Part shown: one piece after another, positions 16,761 through 25,589 of the stretch | Numbering within the stretch: the first letter of the stretch is position 1 | How the letters are laid out: each line of letters opens with the position of its first letter | Origin: Anabaena minutissima FACHB-250 | GTDB lineage: Bacteria; Cyanobacteriota; Cyanobacteriia; Cyanobacteriales; Nostocaceae | Assembly (NCBI RefSeq): GCF_014697125.1 | Contig: NZ_JACJRG010000009.1 | Location: 1 to 64,000 of the forward strand | Reading direction: 5' to 3' | DNA length: 64,000 nucleotides | Position numbers and translations under genes: made by a program | The notes under the pieces: model-generated | The model's input: only the letters and a program-made list of their open reading frames with translations | Databases searched by the model: none | What the model was told of the DNA's origin: nothing

Positions 16761-17282
16761 TCACATTGCTGATGTTGCGACGAGATTATCAGGAGTCACA
16801 GAAGTTAAACCTTGGACTGTTAACACAGAACAGGGAGCATGATGTAATACATAATTGCTAACGCTACCTAGGAAAAATTCACTTAATCCACTTAGTCCCC
16901 GACGACCTAAAACAATTAAATCAGCGTTCCAATTCCGGCTAATATCACATATAATTCGGCTGGGTTCGCCAAGTTCTTGAGTAAAATCTGCTGTTATGCC
17001 TTTAGCGATCGCTTGATTATTTAGCAGTGTTAAAAATTCAATTCCCTCTTGCTTTAAATTTTCCCATTGACCTACATAATATTCCACACCATGAGTCTGA
17101 GAAGTCCCATAGTGAGTTTGTGTGTCCATAGCCGAAGCGTTGAGATAATTATCATCAAAAGCTGAGATAACGTGTAACAACAACAATTCTGCATTATTTG
17201 CTGTGGCTAAATATAGGGCGTTGTCAAAAACCTGCCGCCCCATGTCATTGTTGTTCAGTGCGACTAAAATTTTGTTAAACAT
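16761..17282 (-). CDS. Universal stress protein (UspA family)
   Basis: The 173-residue protein is a single UspA domain. It starts with the family strand MFNKILVALNNNDMGRQVF and ends with the ATP-binding signature (VLGRRGLSGLSEFFLGSVS) followed by HHAPCSVLTVQ. The G-2x-G-9x-G(S) pattern suggests an ATP-binding member. A soluble stress-survival role is known for the family; the specific trigger cannot be read here. Confidence 0.93.
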   Translation of the reverse strand: MFNKILVALNNNDMGRQVFDNALYLATANNAELLLLHVISAFDDNYLNASAMDTQTHYGTSQTHGVEYYVGQWENLKQEGIEFLTLLNNQAIAKGITADFTQELGEPSRIICDISRNWNADLIVLGRRGLSGLSEFFLGSVSNYVLHHAPCSVLTVQGLTSVTPDNLVATSAM

Positions 17283-17652
17283 AATTCAAAGTCCTGAGTC
17301 AATCGGTAAGAAATGGCGCGGTCAGTAAAAAACCCTAAATCTCACAACTCTGTTTATAGGAAGAAAATTTGAGGTTCTTGTGAGGATGTTGGGTTTTTCC
17401 TCCCTATCTTCTCCTGCTTCCTCTACTTTCTTGTCTTCTCTCACCCGTCGCCTATTATCTGTCCCCTAACTCTTAATTGAAAACTTCAATTTTAATGTAT
17501 AAAAGTTACGAAGTATTGCTGATTATTGTTTTACTCACACAAAACTCATATTTCCTCATTATTCTCTAGATAGAAATACTTATTTTATGAAAAACTCTTT
17601 TCCTTTGAATTACGTTAATTCCAATCAATCTTTAATAAGAGGATTTAAAGTT
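17283..17652. other. Intergenic region, imperfect hairpin only
   Basis: Between the divergent stress-protein and zinc-ribbon genes I see an imperfect inverted repeat at about 17327-17397 (AACCCTAAATCTCACAA against TTGTGAGGATGTTGGGTT). A C/T-rich heptamer-like stretch lies at 17400-17465. Promoters for both flanking genes presumably lie here but are not identifiable. Confidence 0.35.
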
Positions 17653-17859
17653 ATGACTAACTGTCCTTGTTGTTCTAGTTTACTTTTACGGCATATCCGT
17701 AATTCTCAAGTTCACTGGTTTTGCCGCCACTGTTGGCAAGATATGCCAGTCTTTTACAGAGAAACTCCTGGTTCTTTAGTTGATATCCTTGTCAGTAATT
17801 TCTCTTATAGTTTTGATCAGCAACAATCTGATCAAAGAGTTATGAGTGCTGAATCCTGA
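17653..17859 (+). CDS. Small zinc-ribbon protein
   Basis: The 68-residue protein carries two CxxC pairs (CPCC near the N terminus and CRHC in HWFCRHCWQDMP), forming a probable zinc ribbon. Small proteins of this form are common in cyanobacteria and have no known function. ATG at 17653 is preferred because AAGAGGA precedes it by about 10 bases; the frame extends upstream to 17587. A symmetrical terminator follows at 17939. Confidence 0.75.
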   Translation: MTNCPCCSSLLLRHIRNSQVHWFCRHCWQDMPVFYRETPGSLVDILVSNFSYSFDQQQSDQRVMSAES

Positions 17860-17938
17860 GTCCTGAGTAATCTGTCAATAAATACTCTTTCCATCTCCCT
17901 TCTTTCACCTGTCACTTCAACTTCAGATAAAATGCTTA

Positions 17939-17972
17939 AACCCTCGAATCGATTCGAGGGTTCTAATTTTGT
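17939..17972. terminator. Bidirectional hairpin terminator
   Basis: AACCCTCGAAT and ATTCGAGGGTT form a perfect 11-bp stem around CG (17939-17962), with TTCTAATTTT on one side and a less T-rich flank on the other. It lies between the convergent zinc-ribbon and DUF4327 genes. Confidence 0.75.
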
Positions 17973-18037
17973 GGTTAATTTTGTAAAGTGAATTTATCAA
18001 GGATGCTATTAATGGGGATCATGGTTTAATTGTCGCT

Positions 18038-18259
18038 TCAGTCTTCTTCCCATTTTTCATGACTTAACAAGTCAATAATTCTATCTCTGAGCAAAAATTC
18101 ATTTTTTTCTAACTCTAGCTCAAAGAATGGCCAATCACGGTCTGGAATATATTTACAGAGAGTATAAATTGGCTGTTGACGGTTAAGAAGTTTTTTGGAG
18201 ACTAATTGACGGGCTTCATCCTTGATAACCTCAATATCATATTTGACAACAGTATTCAT
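18038..18259 (-). CDS. DUF4327-family small protein
   Basis: The 73-residue protein matches the cyanobacterial DUF4327 pattern as I recall it: MNTVVKYDIEVIKDEARQLV at the start, RQQPIYTLCKYIP in the middle and LLRDRIIDLLSHEKWEED at the end. It is a soluble, conserved cyanobacterial protein of unknown function. AAGGA upstream of ATG supports the start. Confidence 0.85.
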   Translation of the reverse strand: MNTVVKYDIEVIKDEARQLVSKKLLNRQQPIYTLCKYIPDRDWPFFELELEKNEFLLRDRIIDLLSHEKWEED

Positions 18260-18464
18260 AGCTTGTTCCTTCGCTATTGATCAAGGAATTGGGAGTGAAA
18301 ACAATAAATGTCTATACTCCACCTTAAACTTATCAAAAAATAGTGTAAATTGTGAGGACTCTAAAGATTAAAGCTTATTTGGGTTAGTTTGTTTTCATCC
18401 TTTAGATAGAATCATTCCCCAAATATTCGTGATAGTCTCTGCGTGGTATAAATGGATATACGTT

Positions 18465-18926
18465 TTAAGGTTTTTTAGATTTTTGCATTTTCAATTGCTG
18501 AGAACGCATAGCTTCGCGACCCAGAAGAAACATTCCCGTTACACCCAAACTGACAAACCAAATATATTGATACCAGTATTTGTGAATCTGCTCAATCGTA
18601 CTCATTTTTGGGTGTAAAGTATTGCAATAAAGCAATAATACCAAAATCATCAAAGCCCCAAAACCAACGAAGCTTAAACCGACAAAGATCCTCGCTGGTT
18701 GTAATTCAACATCACTAATTGTTTCTAAGTCAATTTTTGAGAGTTCCTGTAAATAGTCCTCAGCTAGAATTGAGGCTGCTTGTAAACTATTACTTAGCTT
18801 TGGAGGCAAAATTGTCGCAAGTGTGGCAACTGTAGGGCGACGGATGAACGCTTCAGTATCGCGCAACAATACCAATGGCTTATGTACTGTAGCAGTTTGG
18901 GCAGTGGCTTTGCTTTCAAAATCCAT
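18465..18926 (-). CDS. Small two-helix membrane protein, unknown
   Basis: The protein of 153 residues has two predicted membrane helices near its C terminus (IFVGLSFVGFGALMILVLLLY and WYQYIWFVSLGVTGMFLLG) and a soluble N-terminal region of about 85 residues. I do not recognise a family. ATG at 18926 is used; an upstream in-frame TTG at 18944 falls in a region that looks like a mobile-element remnant. It stands alone. Confidence 0.65.
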   Translation of the reverse strand: MDFESKATAQTATVHKPLVLLRDTEAFIRRPTVATLATILPPKLSNSLQAASILAEDYLQELSKIDLETISDVELQPARIFVGLSFVGFGALMILVLLLYCNTLHPKMSTIEQIHKYWYQYIWFVSLGVTGMFLLGREAMRSQQLKMQKSKKP

Positions 18927-18979
18927 AGCACGCCTGAGAAACAACAGGATACAGGATTTGAACCTCGCATGACTTCTAG

Positions 18980-19090
18980 TCAGGCGATTCCTGCTTCAAC
19001 GATCTCCGCCTGGGTTAATCCAGGTCTTCTAAGTTCTCCACAGGCGTTTAAAGCCTCCGGCGCACCGACGGCGGCTAAACTAATTTAAAC
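18980..19090 (-). pseudogene. Possible TnpB C-terminal remnant
   Basis: On the minus strand a short open stretch encodes PEALNACGELRRPGLTQAE before a TGA stop. The NACGE motif followed by a short tail resembles the C terminus of IS200/IS605 TnpB proteins of cyanobacteria. No RuvC or zinc-finger part is present upstream, so at most the 3' end of an element remains. This is a tentative call from a short match. Confidence 0.3.
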
Positions 19091-19442
19091 ACAAATCAAA
19101 TTAAACGTACCATATCAAATGGCACAAAAGCCCGGAATACAATTCTTTTGACCGATTCCTATTTTAGACTGAAGAAAATCTAAAATCTTAAAGCCCTATA
19201 CCCCGTCGGGGTCAATCCAAAATCCAAAATCCGTTAACTTTCGGCTTCTGCCTTGAGGTAATATAGCAATGCTAAATCATTCCTGAGAGCCAAAAAATCG
19301 GGGTTCTGAGTTTCGTAATTCTCACAAATTAAATAGGACGGCGATAGTAGTTTTTTGCTGGACAGAGTTAAATAAATGTCTTTTTCAGACTCTGGTAAAG
19401 TTTATTTAAAAAATGCAATATTATCATATTAAAACTTCATAT
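19091..19442. other. Intergenic region without recognised gene
   Basis: I see no supported frame here. A GCCCTATACCCCGTCGGGGTCAATCC palindrome near 19193-19218 belongs to a dispersed family (a similar CCCCGTAACTTCTGCGGGGTCAATCC lies at 44161-44186). The promoter of the AI-2E-type permease must lie at the right end. Confidence 0.35.
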
Positions 19443-20480
19443 ATGAATGAAACAAACATTAAAAGAATCTGGAATCAATTAAATAATACCAAGCTGATTC
19501 GCTATGTATTACTCTTTGCATTGGGTTGGGGAATCATTCAAATATTAAGCTATTTTTCCACAGTAATAGTTATTTTTATTTTTGCAGGTATTCTCGCATT
19601 TTTGTTGAGTTATCCAGTACGGTGGTCTGAGCGTTTTTTACCACATGGTATTGCAGTTATCATTGTTTTTTTACTCAGTTTACTTGTTGTATTAGGGTTG
19701 GTAGCTACATTGGGTTTTGCAATTTTATCTCAAGGTCAAGAGCTGGCAAATCAAGCACCTAAATTTCTAGATTCTGCCATTAGTATATTAGATAAATTAC
19801 AAATTTTTTTGACGAATTTAAATTTTCGAGTCGATTTTAAAGCTATAGAAAATGAACTCCGAAATCAGGTATTATCATTCATTGGTACTGGTTTGGTGAA
19901 TATACCGAATTTACTATTTAATTTCGTAGATTTGATTTTGATAGCAGTCGTAGCTTTTTTTATGTTGCTAGATGGTCAAAGAGTTTGGCGTTTTGCTTTG
20001 AAGATTTTTCCAGAAAATATGCGGAATAAAATAACAGTAGCAATTCAACAAAACTTTTTAGGTTTTTTTTGGGGACGCTTATTATTATCTTTGTTTTTTG
20101 GAGTTTCAATATTTATTATATTCATTATTTTGCAATTACCTTATGCACTATTTTTGGCAGCGATCGCAGGTGTATTTGATTTAATTCCTGGCATTGGAGC
20201 TACAATCGGAATTGCTCTAGTTTCTCTCATTGTTTTACCTCAAGGAATTTGGGTGAGTGTAAAAGTATTAATCGGTTGTGTCCTTCTCCAGCAAGTAGAA
20301 GAAAACTTACTCATGCCGCGAATTATGCAAGGCTCAATTAACATGAATCCAGTCTTTATGTTTTTTGCCTTATTAGTAGGAGCTAAGGTTGCAGGATTGG
20401 TGGGAGTTTTCTTATCCATTCCCTTGGCGGGAGTATTAATTAGCTTGTTTGAAATTGAAGAGATGCAGGGAGGGGGCTAA
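19443..20480 (+). CDS. AI-2E family transporter (PF01594-like permease)
   Basis: The protein of 345 residues has the layout of the AI-2 exporter/UPF0118 family. About eight membrane helices are seen, with a soluble helical insert after helix 3 (LANQAPKFLDSAISILDKLQ), and the conserved C-terminal motifs FDLIPGIGATIG and QQVEENLLMPRIMQGSINMNP. Family members export small molecules or ions; the substrate here cannot be predicted. ATG at 19443 fits the family start; another ATG at 19413 is in frame. Confidence 0.9.
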   Translation: MNETNIKRIWNQLNNTKLIRYVLLFALGWGIIQILSYFSTVIVIFIFAGILAFLLSYPVRWSERFLPHGIAVIIVFLLSLLVVLGLVATLGFAILSQGQELANQAPKFLDSAISILDKLQIFLTNLNFRVDFKAIENELRNQVLSFIGTGLVNIPNLLFNFVDLILIAVVAFFMLLDGQRVWRFALKIFPENMRNKITVAIQQNFLGFFWGRLLLSLFFGVSIFIIFIILQLPYALFLAAIAGVFDLIPGIGATIGIALVSLIVLPQGIWVSVKVLIGCVLLQQVEENLLMPRIMQGSINMNPVFMFFALLVGAKVAGLVGVFLSIPLAGVLISLFEIEEMQGGG

Positions 20481-20558
20481 ACCAATTCGCTATGATGCTC
20501 CCGCCCCGCTAACGCTCTAAGCGCAGCTACGCCGTAGACAAGTGCTGACTTGGAATAG

Positions 20559-20768
20559 ATGGAAGTGAAGCTAGGACAACCAGCCATCGTTACCAGTGAA
20601 TATGGCGATTTTACAGGCGAACTCAGGGGAACAGTCGAGCAAATTGGGTTGCAAATCTGTAAAACCCGCCTCAATCAAAACCAAAATCACCCTACTTCTG
20701 CTAAAACGGGATCTGTATTTCATCAGACCTCCCAATTTTTTGCCTTTGAGTCCGATTACTTAGTATAA
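20559..20768 (+). pseudogene. C-terminal fragment of a DevB-like HlyD adaptor
   Basis: The frame encodes GQPAIVTSEYGDFTGELRG then TVEQIGLQICKTRLNQNQN. This matches the beta-barrel region of DevB-type adaptors of heterocyst glycolipid-type exporters. The usual end of the family (VVEVKIRL to the C terminus) is replaced by unrelated residues, and nothing of the N-terminal coiled coil is present upstream. It is a gene relic. Confidence 0.6.
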
Positions 20769-21134
20769 ACACTGGTTTATCTTGCCTCATTATGGGGTGA
20801 TTTACATCTAAAGGCGGCAAACACCACATTAACTTTACGGTTGACCCTAATTACTCAAAGTATTAATTCTCATAAATTAGACAGAGTGAAAGCAGTTTAA
20901 TCGATGAACCAACTAGAAACATACTTTAAAATTAACCGTCCCATCCATTGTTCGGGAAACCACCCTTCATGGACTGGCTACACAAGCTCAGTATATATAT
21001 CAGCGTAACTTGGATTTACAACTCCAAAAGGTTATCGATGCTGAATGAACTGCTTTTTTAACTAGTTGGTTCAAAGATTAAATCTCTTATATTCCCATTC
21101 ATTCATTTGTAGTTATACGGAGCCAGCACCGAAA
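20769..21134. other. Region upstream of dnaK with decayed coding traces
   Basis: Between the DevB relic and dnaK there is no intact gene. Around 20975-21080, alternating frames give helical-looking fragments (for example QYIYQRNLDLQLQKVIDAE) interrupted by stops, which could be another decayed gene. No CIRCE-type inverted repeat (TTAGCACTC-N9-GAGTGCTAA) is seen before dnaK. Confidence 0.35.
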
Positions 21135-23030
21135 ATGGCAAAAGTAGTTGGAATTGATTTAGGTACAACTAACTCCTGCGTCGCAGTAATGGAAGGTGGT
21201 ACACCAACGGTTATTGCTAACGCTGAAGGGTTTCGCACCACCCCCTCAGTAGTAGCGTTTGCTAAAAATGGCGACACTTTGGTAGGACAAATTGCCAAAC
21301 GCCAAGCAGTGATGAACCCAGAAAACACTTTCTACTCTGTAAAGCGTTTTATTGGTCGTCGCTTTGATGAAGTTACTAATGAAGCAACAGAAGTTTCTTA
21401 TAAAGTTCTCAGCAGTGGCGGTAACGTCAAGCTAGACTCCTCTGGTAAACAATTTGCACCAGAAGAAATTTCTGCCAAGGTTCTGCGCAAACTAGTGGAA
21501 GACGCTAGTAAGTATTTAGGCGAAACTGTCACCCAAGCCGTAATCACCGTTCCTGCCTACTTCAATGACTCCCAACGTCAAGCCACCAAAGATGCTGGTA
21601 AAATCGCTGGCATTGAAGTCATGCGGATTATCAACGAGCCTACAGCCGCTTCCTTAGCTTACGGCTTCGACAGAAAGAGCAACGAAACCATCCTGGTATT
21701 TGACTTAGGTGGTGGTACATTCGACGTATCTGTTCTGGAAGTAGGCGATGGCGTGTTTGAAGTATTGTCTACTTCTGGTGATACCCACCTTGGTGGTGAC
21801 GACTTCGATAAAAAAATCGTTGATTACTTAGCTGAACAATTTAGAAAAGACGAAGGTATCGACCTCCGCAAAGACAAACAAGCTTTACAACGTCTGACTG
21901 AAGCCGCAGAAAAAGCTAAAATTGAGCTTTCTAGCGTTACTCAAGCAGAAATCAACCTCCCATTCATCACCGCTACCCAGGATGGCCCTAAACACCTGGA
22001 TACGACTTTAACTCGTGCCACATTTGAAGAACTTTGCTCGGACTTAATTGACCGTTGCCGCATCCCCGTAGAAAATGCTCTCAGAGATGCCAAGTTAAAC
22101 AAGAGCAATATTGATGAAGTCGTATTAGTTGGTGGTTCTACCCGTATTCCCGCAGTGCAGGATGTGGTCAAGCGGGTACTGGGTAAAGAACCCAATCAAA
22201 CTGTTAACCCTGATGAAGTTGTGGCAGTTGGTGCAGCTATTCAAGCAGGTGTTCTGGCTGGTGATGTGACAGGTATCTTGTTGTTAGACGTATCACCACT
22301 ATCCTTGGGTGTAGAAACCTTGGGTGGTGTGATGACCAAGATTATTCCTCGTAACACCACTATTCCTACCAAAAAATCAGAAGTCTTCTCGACTGCTGTT
22401 GATGGTCAAACTAATGTAGAAATTCACGTCCTTCAAGGGGAGAGGGAATTTGCTAACGATAACAAGAGTTTAGGAACTTTCCGCCTGGATGGTATTCCTC
22501 CCGCACCTCGTGGTGTTCCCCAAATTGAAGTAACCTTCGATATCGACGCTAACGGTATCCTCAACGTCGCCGCGAAGGACAAAGGTACTGGTAAGGAACA
22601 ATCTATCAGTATTACTGGTGCTTCCACCTTAGATAAAACCGACGTTGACCGGATGGTGCGCGAAGCTGAACAAAACGCTTCTTCAGATAAAGACCGTCGG
22701 GAGAAAATTGAACGCAAGAACCAAGCCGACTCCTTAGCTTACCAAGCAGAGAAGCAGCTGCAAGAATTAGGCGATAAAGTGCCAGCTGCTGATAAAGAAA
22801 AGGTGGAAGGTTTGGTGAAAGAAGTGCGGGAAGCCGTTGCGAAGGAAGACGACGAACAAATCAAGAAGTTGACACCAGAATTACAACAAGCATTGTTTGC
22901 AGTTGGTAGCAACATCTATCAGCAAGCTGGTGGTGCTGCTCCTGGTGCTGAACCTCAAGATGGCGGTGCTACTCCTCCCTCTGATGGCGGTGATGATGTG
23001 ATTGACGCTGACTTTACTGAAAGTAAGTAA
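21135..23030 (+). CDS. dnaK: Molecular chaperone DnaK (Hsp70)
   Basis: The 631-residue cytoplasmic Hsp70 folds and protects proteins in an ATP-driven cycle with DnaJ and GrpE. It begins [20 protein letters not shown], followed by the phosphate motifs [17 protein letters not shown] and [14 protein letters not shown]. The substrate-binding domain ([20 protein letters not shown]) and the helical lid come next, and the protein ends in the acidic [13 protein letters not shown] at 21135 matches the universal family start; GGAG lies 12 bases upstream. No dnaJ or grpE is adjacent. A strong terminator follows. Confidence 0.97.
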   Translation: MAKVVGIDLGTTNSCVAVMEGGTPTVIANAEGFRTTPSVVAFAKNGDTLVGQIAKRQAVMNPENTFYSVKRFIGRRFDEVTNEATEVSYKVLSSGGNVKLDSSGKQFAPEEISAKVLRKLVEDASKYLGETVTQAVITVPAYFNDSQRQATKDAGKIAGIEVMRIINEPTAASLAYGFDRKSNETILVFDLGGGTFDVSVLEVGDGVFEVLSTSGDTHLGGDDFDKKIVDYLAEQFRKDEGIDLRKDKQALQRLTEAAEKAKIELSSVTQAEINLPFITATQDGPKHLDTTLTRATFEELCSDLIDRCRIPVENALRDAKLNKSNIDEVVLVGGSTRIPAVQDVVKRVLGKEPNQTVNPDEVVAVGAAIQAGVLAGDVTGILLLDVSPLSLGVETLGGVMTKIIPRNTTIPTKKSEVFSTAVDGQTNVEIHVLQGEREFANDNKSLGTFRLDGIPPAPRGVPQIEVTFDIDANGILNVAAKDKGTGKEQSISITGASTLDKTDVDRMVREAEQNASSDKDRREKIERKNQADSLAYQAEKQLQELGDKVPAADKEKVEGLVKEVREAVAKEDDEQIKKLTPELQQALFAVGSNIYQQAGGAAPGAEPQDGGATPPSDGGDDVIDADFTESK

Positions 23031-23074
23031 GTGGGCAATGAGAGAGTAGAGAGTAGTTAAGTACAAACGGTGAT

Positions 23075-23107
23075 AACCCCGGTTTCTTGAAGAAACCGGG
23101 GTTTTTG
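23075..23107 (+). terminator. Rho-independent terminator of dnaK
   Basis: AACCCCGGTTTCTT and AAGAAACCGGGGTT form a long GC-rich stem followed by TTTTG. It lies about 45 bases after the dnaK stop. Confidence 0.85.
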
Positions 23108-23278
23108 TTGTAAAAATTCTGTATAGTTTTCCCTCTGTTGAGTGCTATGACCGACCGACGGTCGGAGACCATCACCTACTGTGCTAATATTTTAGATACC
23201 AGAGTGGAGAAAACGCTGCAAAAATATTAACTTCAATTTCTCTGATTTCCAGTAATTTCCTCACAAGGAGTATAAGCA

Positions 23279-24211
23279 ATGGAGTCATTGCTGCATAACC
23301 CGATCGCAGATATGTATGGGCCACAATTTCTATTTTTTTATGGCTCTGTCATTGCCATTACACTGTTAGCCTGCTGGCGGTTGGTGCAAGATCCCACTAA
23401 AAATCAGCCTCTGCGGTTAATTCCATCTGTTCCAGACCCCTACGAAATTGCTTATTTGCGTTTCCAAAAAGCGGGAATTGCTCATGTGGCATTATTTAAC
23501 CTACTTGTGCAAGGTTATTTGCAAATTAGTGACCAGTCCATTAGCCACGCACCCAATCATCCCGATGTTTCTCAATTAAAACCAATAGAACAGGAAGTAT
23601 TTCAGAAATTTTCCGTACCTAGTGCAGCCATAACATCTTTAACGTCGGCAACCCAGAGTGTAGAATCATACTGCCATATCTATGAAGGGCAACTGCACAA
23701 TGAACAATTGTTGTCTGCTGCCAATTGGCAAGAATGGAAGATGAAAGTTGGTTTAATTGGGGGGATGATTATTTTTAGCCTTGGTGGTTATAAGCTAATT
23801 ATTGCTTTAGCTAAAGGACGGTATAACGTCGGATTTCTGATTATTATGGGTGTAGTTTCTATTATCTGGCTTTTTGGGCAAGTTAATGGGCGATCGCGCC
23901 TAAGTTATCGAGGATACAAATATCTGCAACAACTTGAGGAAGCATTTGCGCCTTTAAAGTCTAAAACCAAAAATTTCGGTGTCTGTTCTGCATTGGAATA
24001 CAACTTACTGATAGCACTTTTTGGCATTTATACTCTGAAAGGAACTACTTATGACTCATACTATCAAGCATTCTTTCCCCCAATAATCTATAGCACAACT
24101 AGAACAACTAGCAGCCGCAGCACCTCCTCCGGTAGTTCTTGCAGTAGTAGTTCTTGCGGTGGTGGTTGCGGTAGTTCCTGCGGTGGTGGCTGTGGCGGTT
24201 GTGGAGGTTAG
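23279..24211 (+). CDS. TIGR04222-like membrane protein with Ser/Gly/Cys-rich tail
   Basis: The 310-residue protein has an N-terminal membrane helix (FLFFYGSVIAITLLACW), a cytoplasmic region of about 130 residues and two further helices near 158-205. The tail after residue 270 is almost only Ser, Gly and Cys (SSCSSSSCGGGC, then GSSCGGGCGGCGG), with six cysteines. This layout matches TIGR04222-domain proteins as I know them, which have an unknown role. A strong AAGGAG site precedes ATG. The DUF692 enzyme starts five bases after its stop, and that gene's GGAGG ribosome-binding site is encoded inside the Gly/Cys tail. The tail is a plausible substrate for the DUF692 enzyme, which is inference. 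Confidence 0.85.
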   Translation: MESLLHNPIADMYGPQFLFFYGSVIAITLLACWRLVQDPTKNQPLRLIPSVPDPYEIAYLRFQKAGIAHVALFNLLVQGYLQISDQSISHAPNHPDVSQLKPIEQEVFQKFSVPSAAITSLTSATQSVESYCHIYEGQLHNEQLLSAANWQEWKMKVGLIGGMIIFSLGGYKLIIALAKGRYNVGFLIIMGVVSIIWLFGQVNGRSRLSYRGYKYLQQLEEAFAPLKSKTKNFGVCSALEYNLLIALFGIYTLKGTTYDSYYQAFFPPIIYSTTRTTSSRSTSSGSSCSSSSCGGGCGSSCGGGCGGCGG

Positions 24212-24216
24212 ACGCA

Positions 24217-25050
24217 GTGCTGGCTAATTTACCAACGTTAGGCGTGGGGTTAGGTTTTCGTCAACCCTGCAAAAGTGATTTGTTTCTCAACCGCCAACAG
24301 GTTGACTTTTTGGAAATTGTGGCGGAACACTATTTAGATACATCTTGGCAACAACAACAAGAGTTGGAATTATTAGCCAGTCATTTCCCCATCATTCCCC
24401 ACGCTATCAATCTATCTTTAGGCAGTGCGGAGGGTGTAGATACAGATTATCTTCGTCCACTAGCAGCACTAATTAAGCAACTTAACCCGCCTTGGTGGAG
24501 TGAGCATATTTGTTTTACTAAAGCAGGCGGGGTTGATATTGGGCATTTGTCTCCATTACCTTACACCAAAGAAGCGGTACAAGTGCTTTGTCGCAACATT
24601 GCAAAAGTGCGACGCTGGATTGATGTGCCATTAATTCTGGAAAATATTACCTACATGGTGACACTTCCCGGTGCAGAAATGACGGAAGCCCAATTCTTGG
24701 CGGAAGTTGTTGAAAATGCTGATTGTGGCTTGTTATTAGATGTGACAAATCTCTACATCAATGCTGTGAATCACGACTATGATGTGCAGGCATTTTTGCA
24801 AGATTTACCTTGGGAACGTGTCGTCCAATTGCATTTTGTGGGCGGACATTGGCATGATGGCATACTAATTGATAGCCATTCCCAATCAACACCCTCCCAA
24901 GTGTGGCAACTTATTGATGAGGTTGTGGCGCGTGTAGCGGTAAAAGGGATTGTTTTAGAACGAGATGAAAATTTACCAGCTTTTGCAGAATTGACAGGAG
25001 AACTGCAACAAGCGAGACAAATTGGTAGGAGACATGGTAGATGGGGTTAG
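24217..25050 (+). CDS. DUF692 (MbnB/TglH-like) multinuclear iron enzyme
   Basis: The 277-residue protein is a TIM-barrel DUF692 member. Characterised relatives (MbnB, TglH, ChrH) use two or three iron ions to oxidise or rearrange cysteine residues in peptides. Likely metal ligands are visible: His62 (PHAINLS), Glu96-His97 (WWSEHICF), Glu142 (LILENITY), Asp175 and Asn178 (LLLDVTNLY), His206 (VQLHFVGGH), His221 (IDSHS) and Glu248 (VLERDE). GTG at 24217 is chosen because GGAGG lies 10 bases upstream. It follows the Cys-tailed membrane protein and overlaps the next gene by 10 bases, so all three are translationally linked. Confidence 0.88.
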   Translation: MLANLPTLGVGLGFRQPCKSDLFLNRQQVDFLEIVAEHYLDTSWQQQQELELLASHFPIIPHAINLSLGSAEGVDTDYLRPLAALIKQLNPPWWSEHICFTKAGGVDIGHLSPLPYTKEAVQVLCRNIAKVRRWIDVPLILENITYMVTLPGAEMTEAQFLAEVVENADCGLLLDVTNLYINAVNHDYDVQAFLQDLPWERVVQLHFVGGHWHDGILIDSHSQSTPSQVWQLIDEVVARVAVKGIVLERDENLPAFAELTGELQQARQIGRRHGRWG

Positions 25051-25589
25051 AAACAACCCAGCAAGTCCTCGCCCAACTGTACACTAATACGGAGTTGAGA
25101 GAACGTTTCTTTGCTAACCCCCAAGCCGTTGGTTTAGAGATGGGACTGAATAGTGATGAGGCGCAGCAGTTAGCACAACTTTCAGCACAACAGGTGAATG
25201 TGTTTGCTAATTCCTTAAAGTGGAAGCGGTTAGGAGAGGTGCGGGAGTTGTTACCACGCACTGCTAAGGAAATGGGTAAAAATTTTACTACCTTGTTTTG
25301 GCGATATGCGGAAACCCCCATACCCCAAGGTATGAAAAAACATCGCCAAGATGCGATCGCTTTTGCTAACTTTATCATCCAAGTTGCTCAAACCGGGGGG
25401 ATTGAGCCAGCTTGGATCGGCGATTTAGTGCGCTATGAAAAAACTTGGCTGTTGACTTACAACTCAGCTAGCTGCTTGAGAATTTGTTGGTTTGGTTATG
25501 CTATTCATCAAGACTTTAGCAAAAAACCAGCGATCGCTATTTGGTTGCGTCTAGGAAAAAGGTTACAACTACGTCATATCGTGCTTTAG
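25041..25589 (+). CDS. Partner protein of DUF692 enzyme (SCO6045-like)
   Basis: The 182-residue soluble protein begins with a small helical domain (about 1-60: LAQLYTNTELRERFFANPQAVG and LNSDEAQQLAQLSAQQVNVFA). A helical and beta part follows, including LGEVRELLPRTAKEMG. I associate this arrangement with the SCO6045-like protein that accompanies DUF692 and TIGR04222 genes in actinomycetes. By analogy with MbnC/DUF2063 partners it may present the substrate to the iron enzyme. The start overlaps the DUF692 stop by 10 bases, and the end overlaps the convergent MocR gene by four bases. Confidence 0.7.
   Translation: MGLETTQQVLAQLYTNTELRERFFANPQAVGLEMGLNSDEAQQLAQLSAQQVNVFANSLKWKRLGEVRELLPRTAKEMGKNFTTLFWRYAETPIPQGMKKHRQDAIAFANFIIQVAQTGGIEPAWIGDLVRYEKTWLLTYNSASCLRICWFGYAIHQDFSKKPAIAIWLRLGKRLQLRHIVL

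Noticed and set aside
18940..19000. tRNA-like GGTTCAAATCC motif on the minus strand
   Set aside because: T-stem pairing fails at two of five positions and no proper anticodon arm or acceptor stem can be formed; not called as tRNA or tmRNA.
20880..21130. CIRCE/HrcA operator before dnaK
   Set aside because: No TTAGCACTC-N9-GAGTGCTAA element was found.
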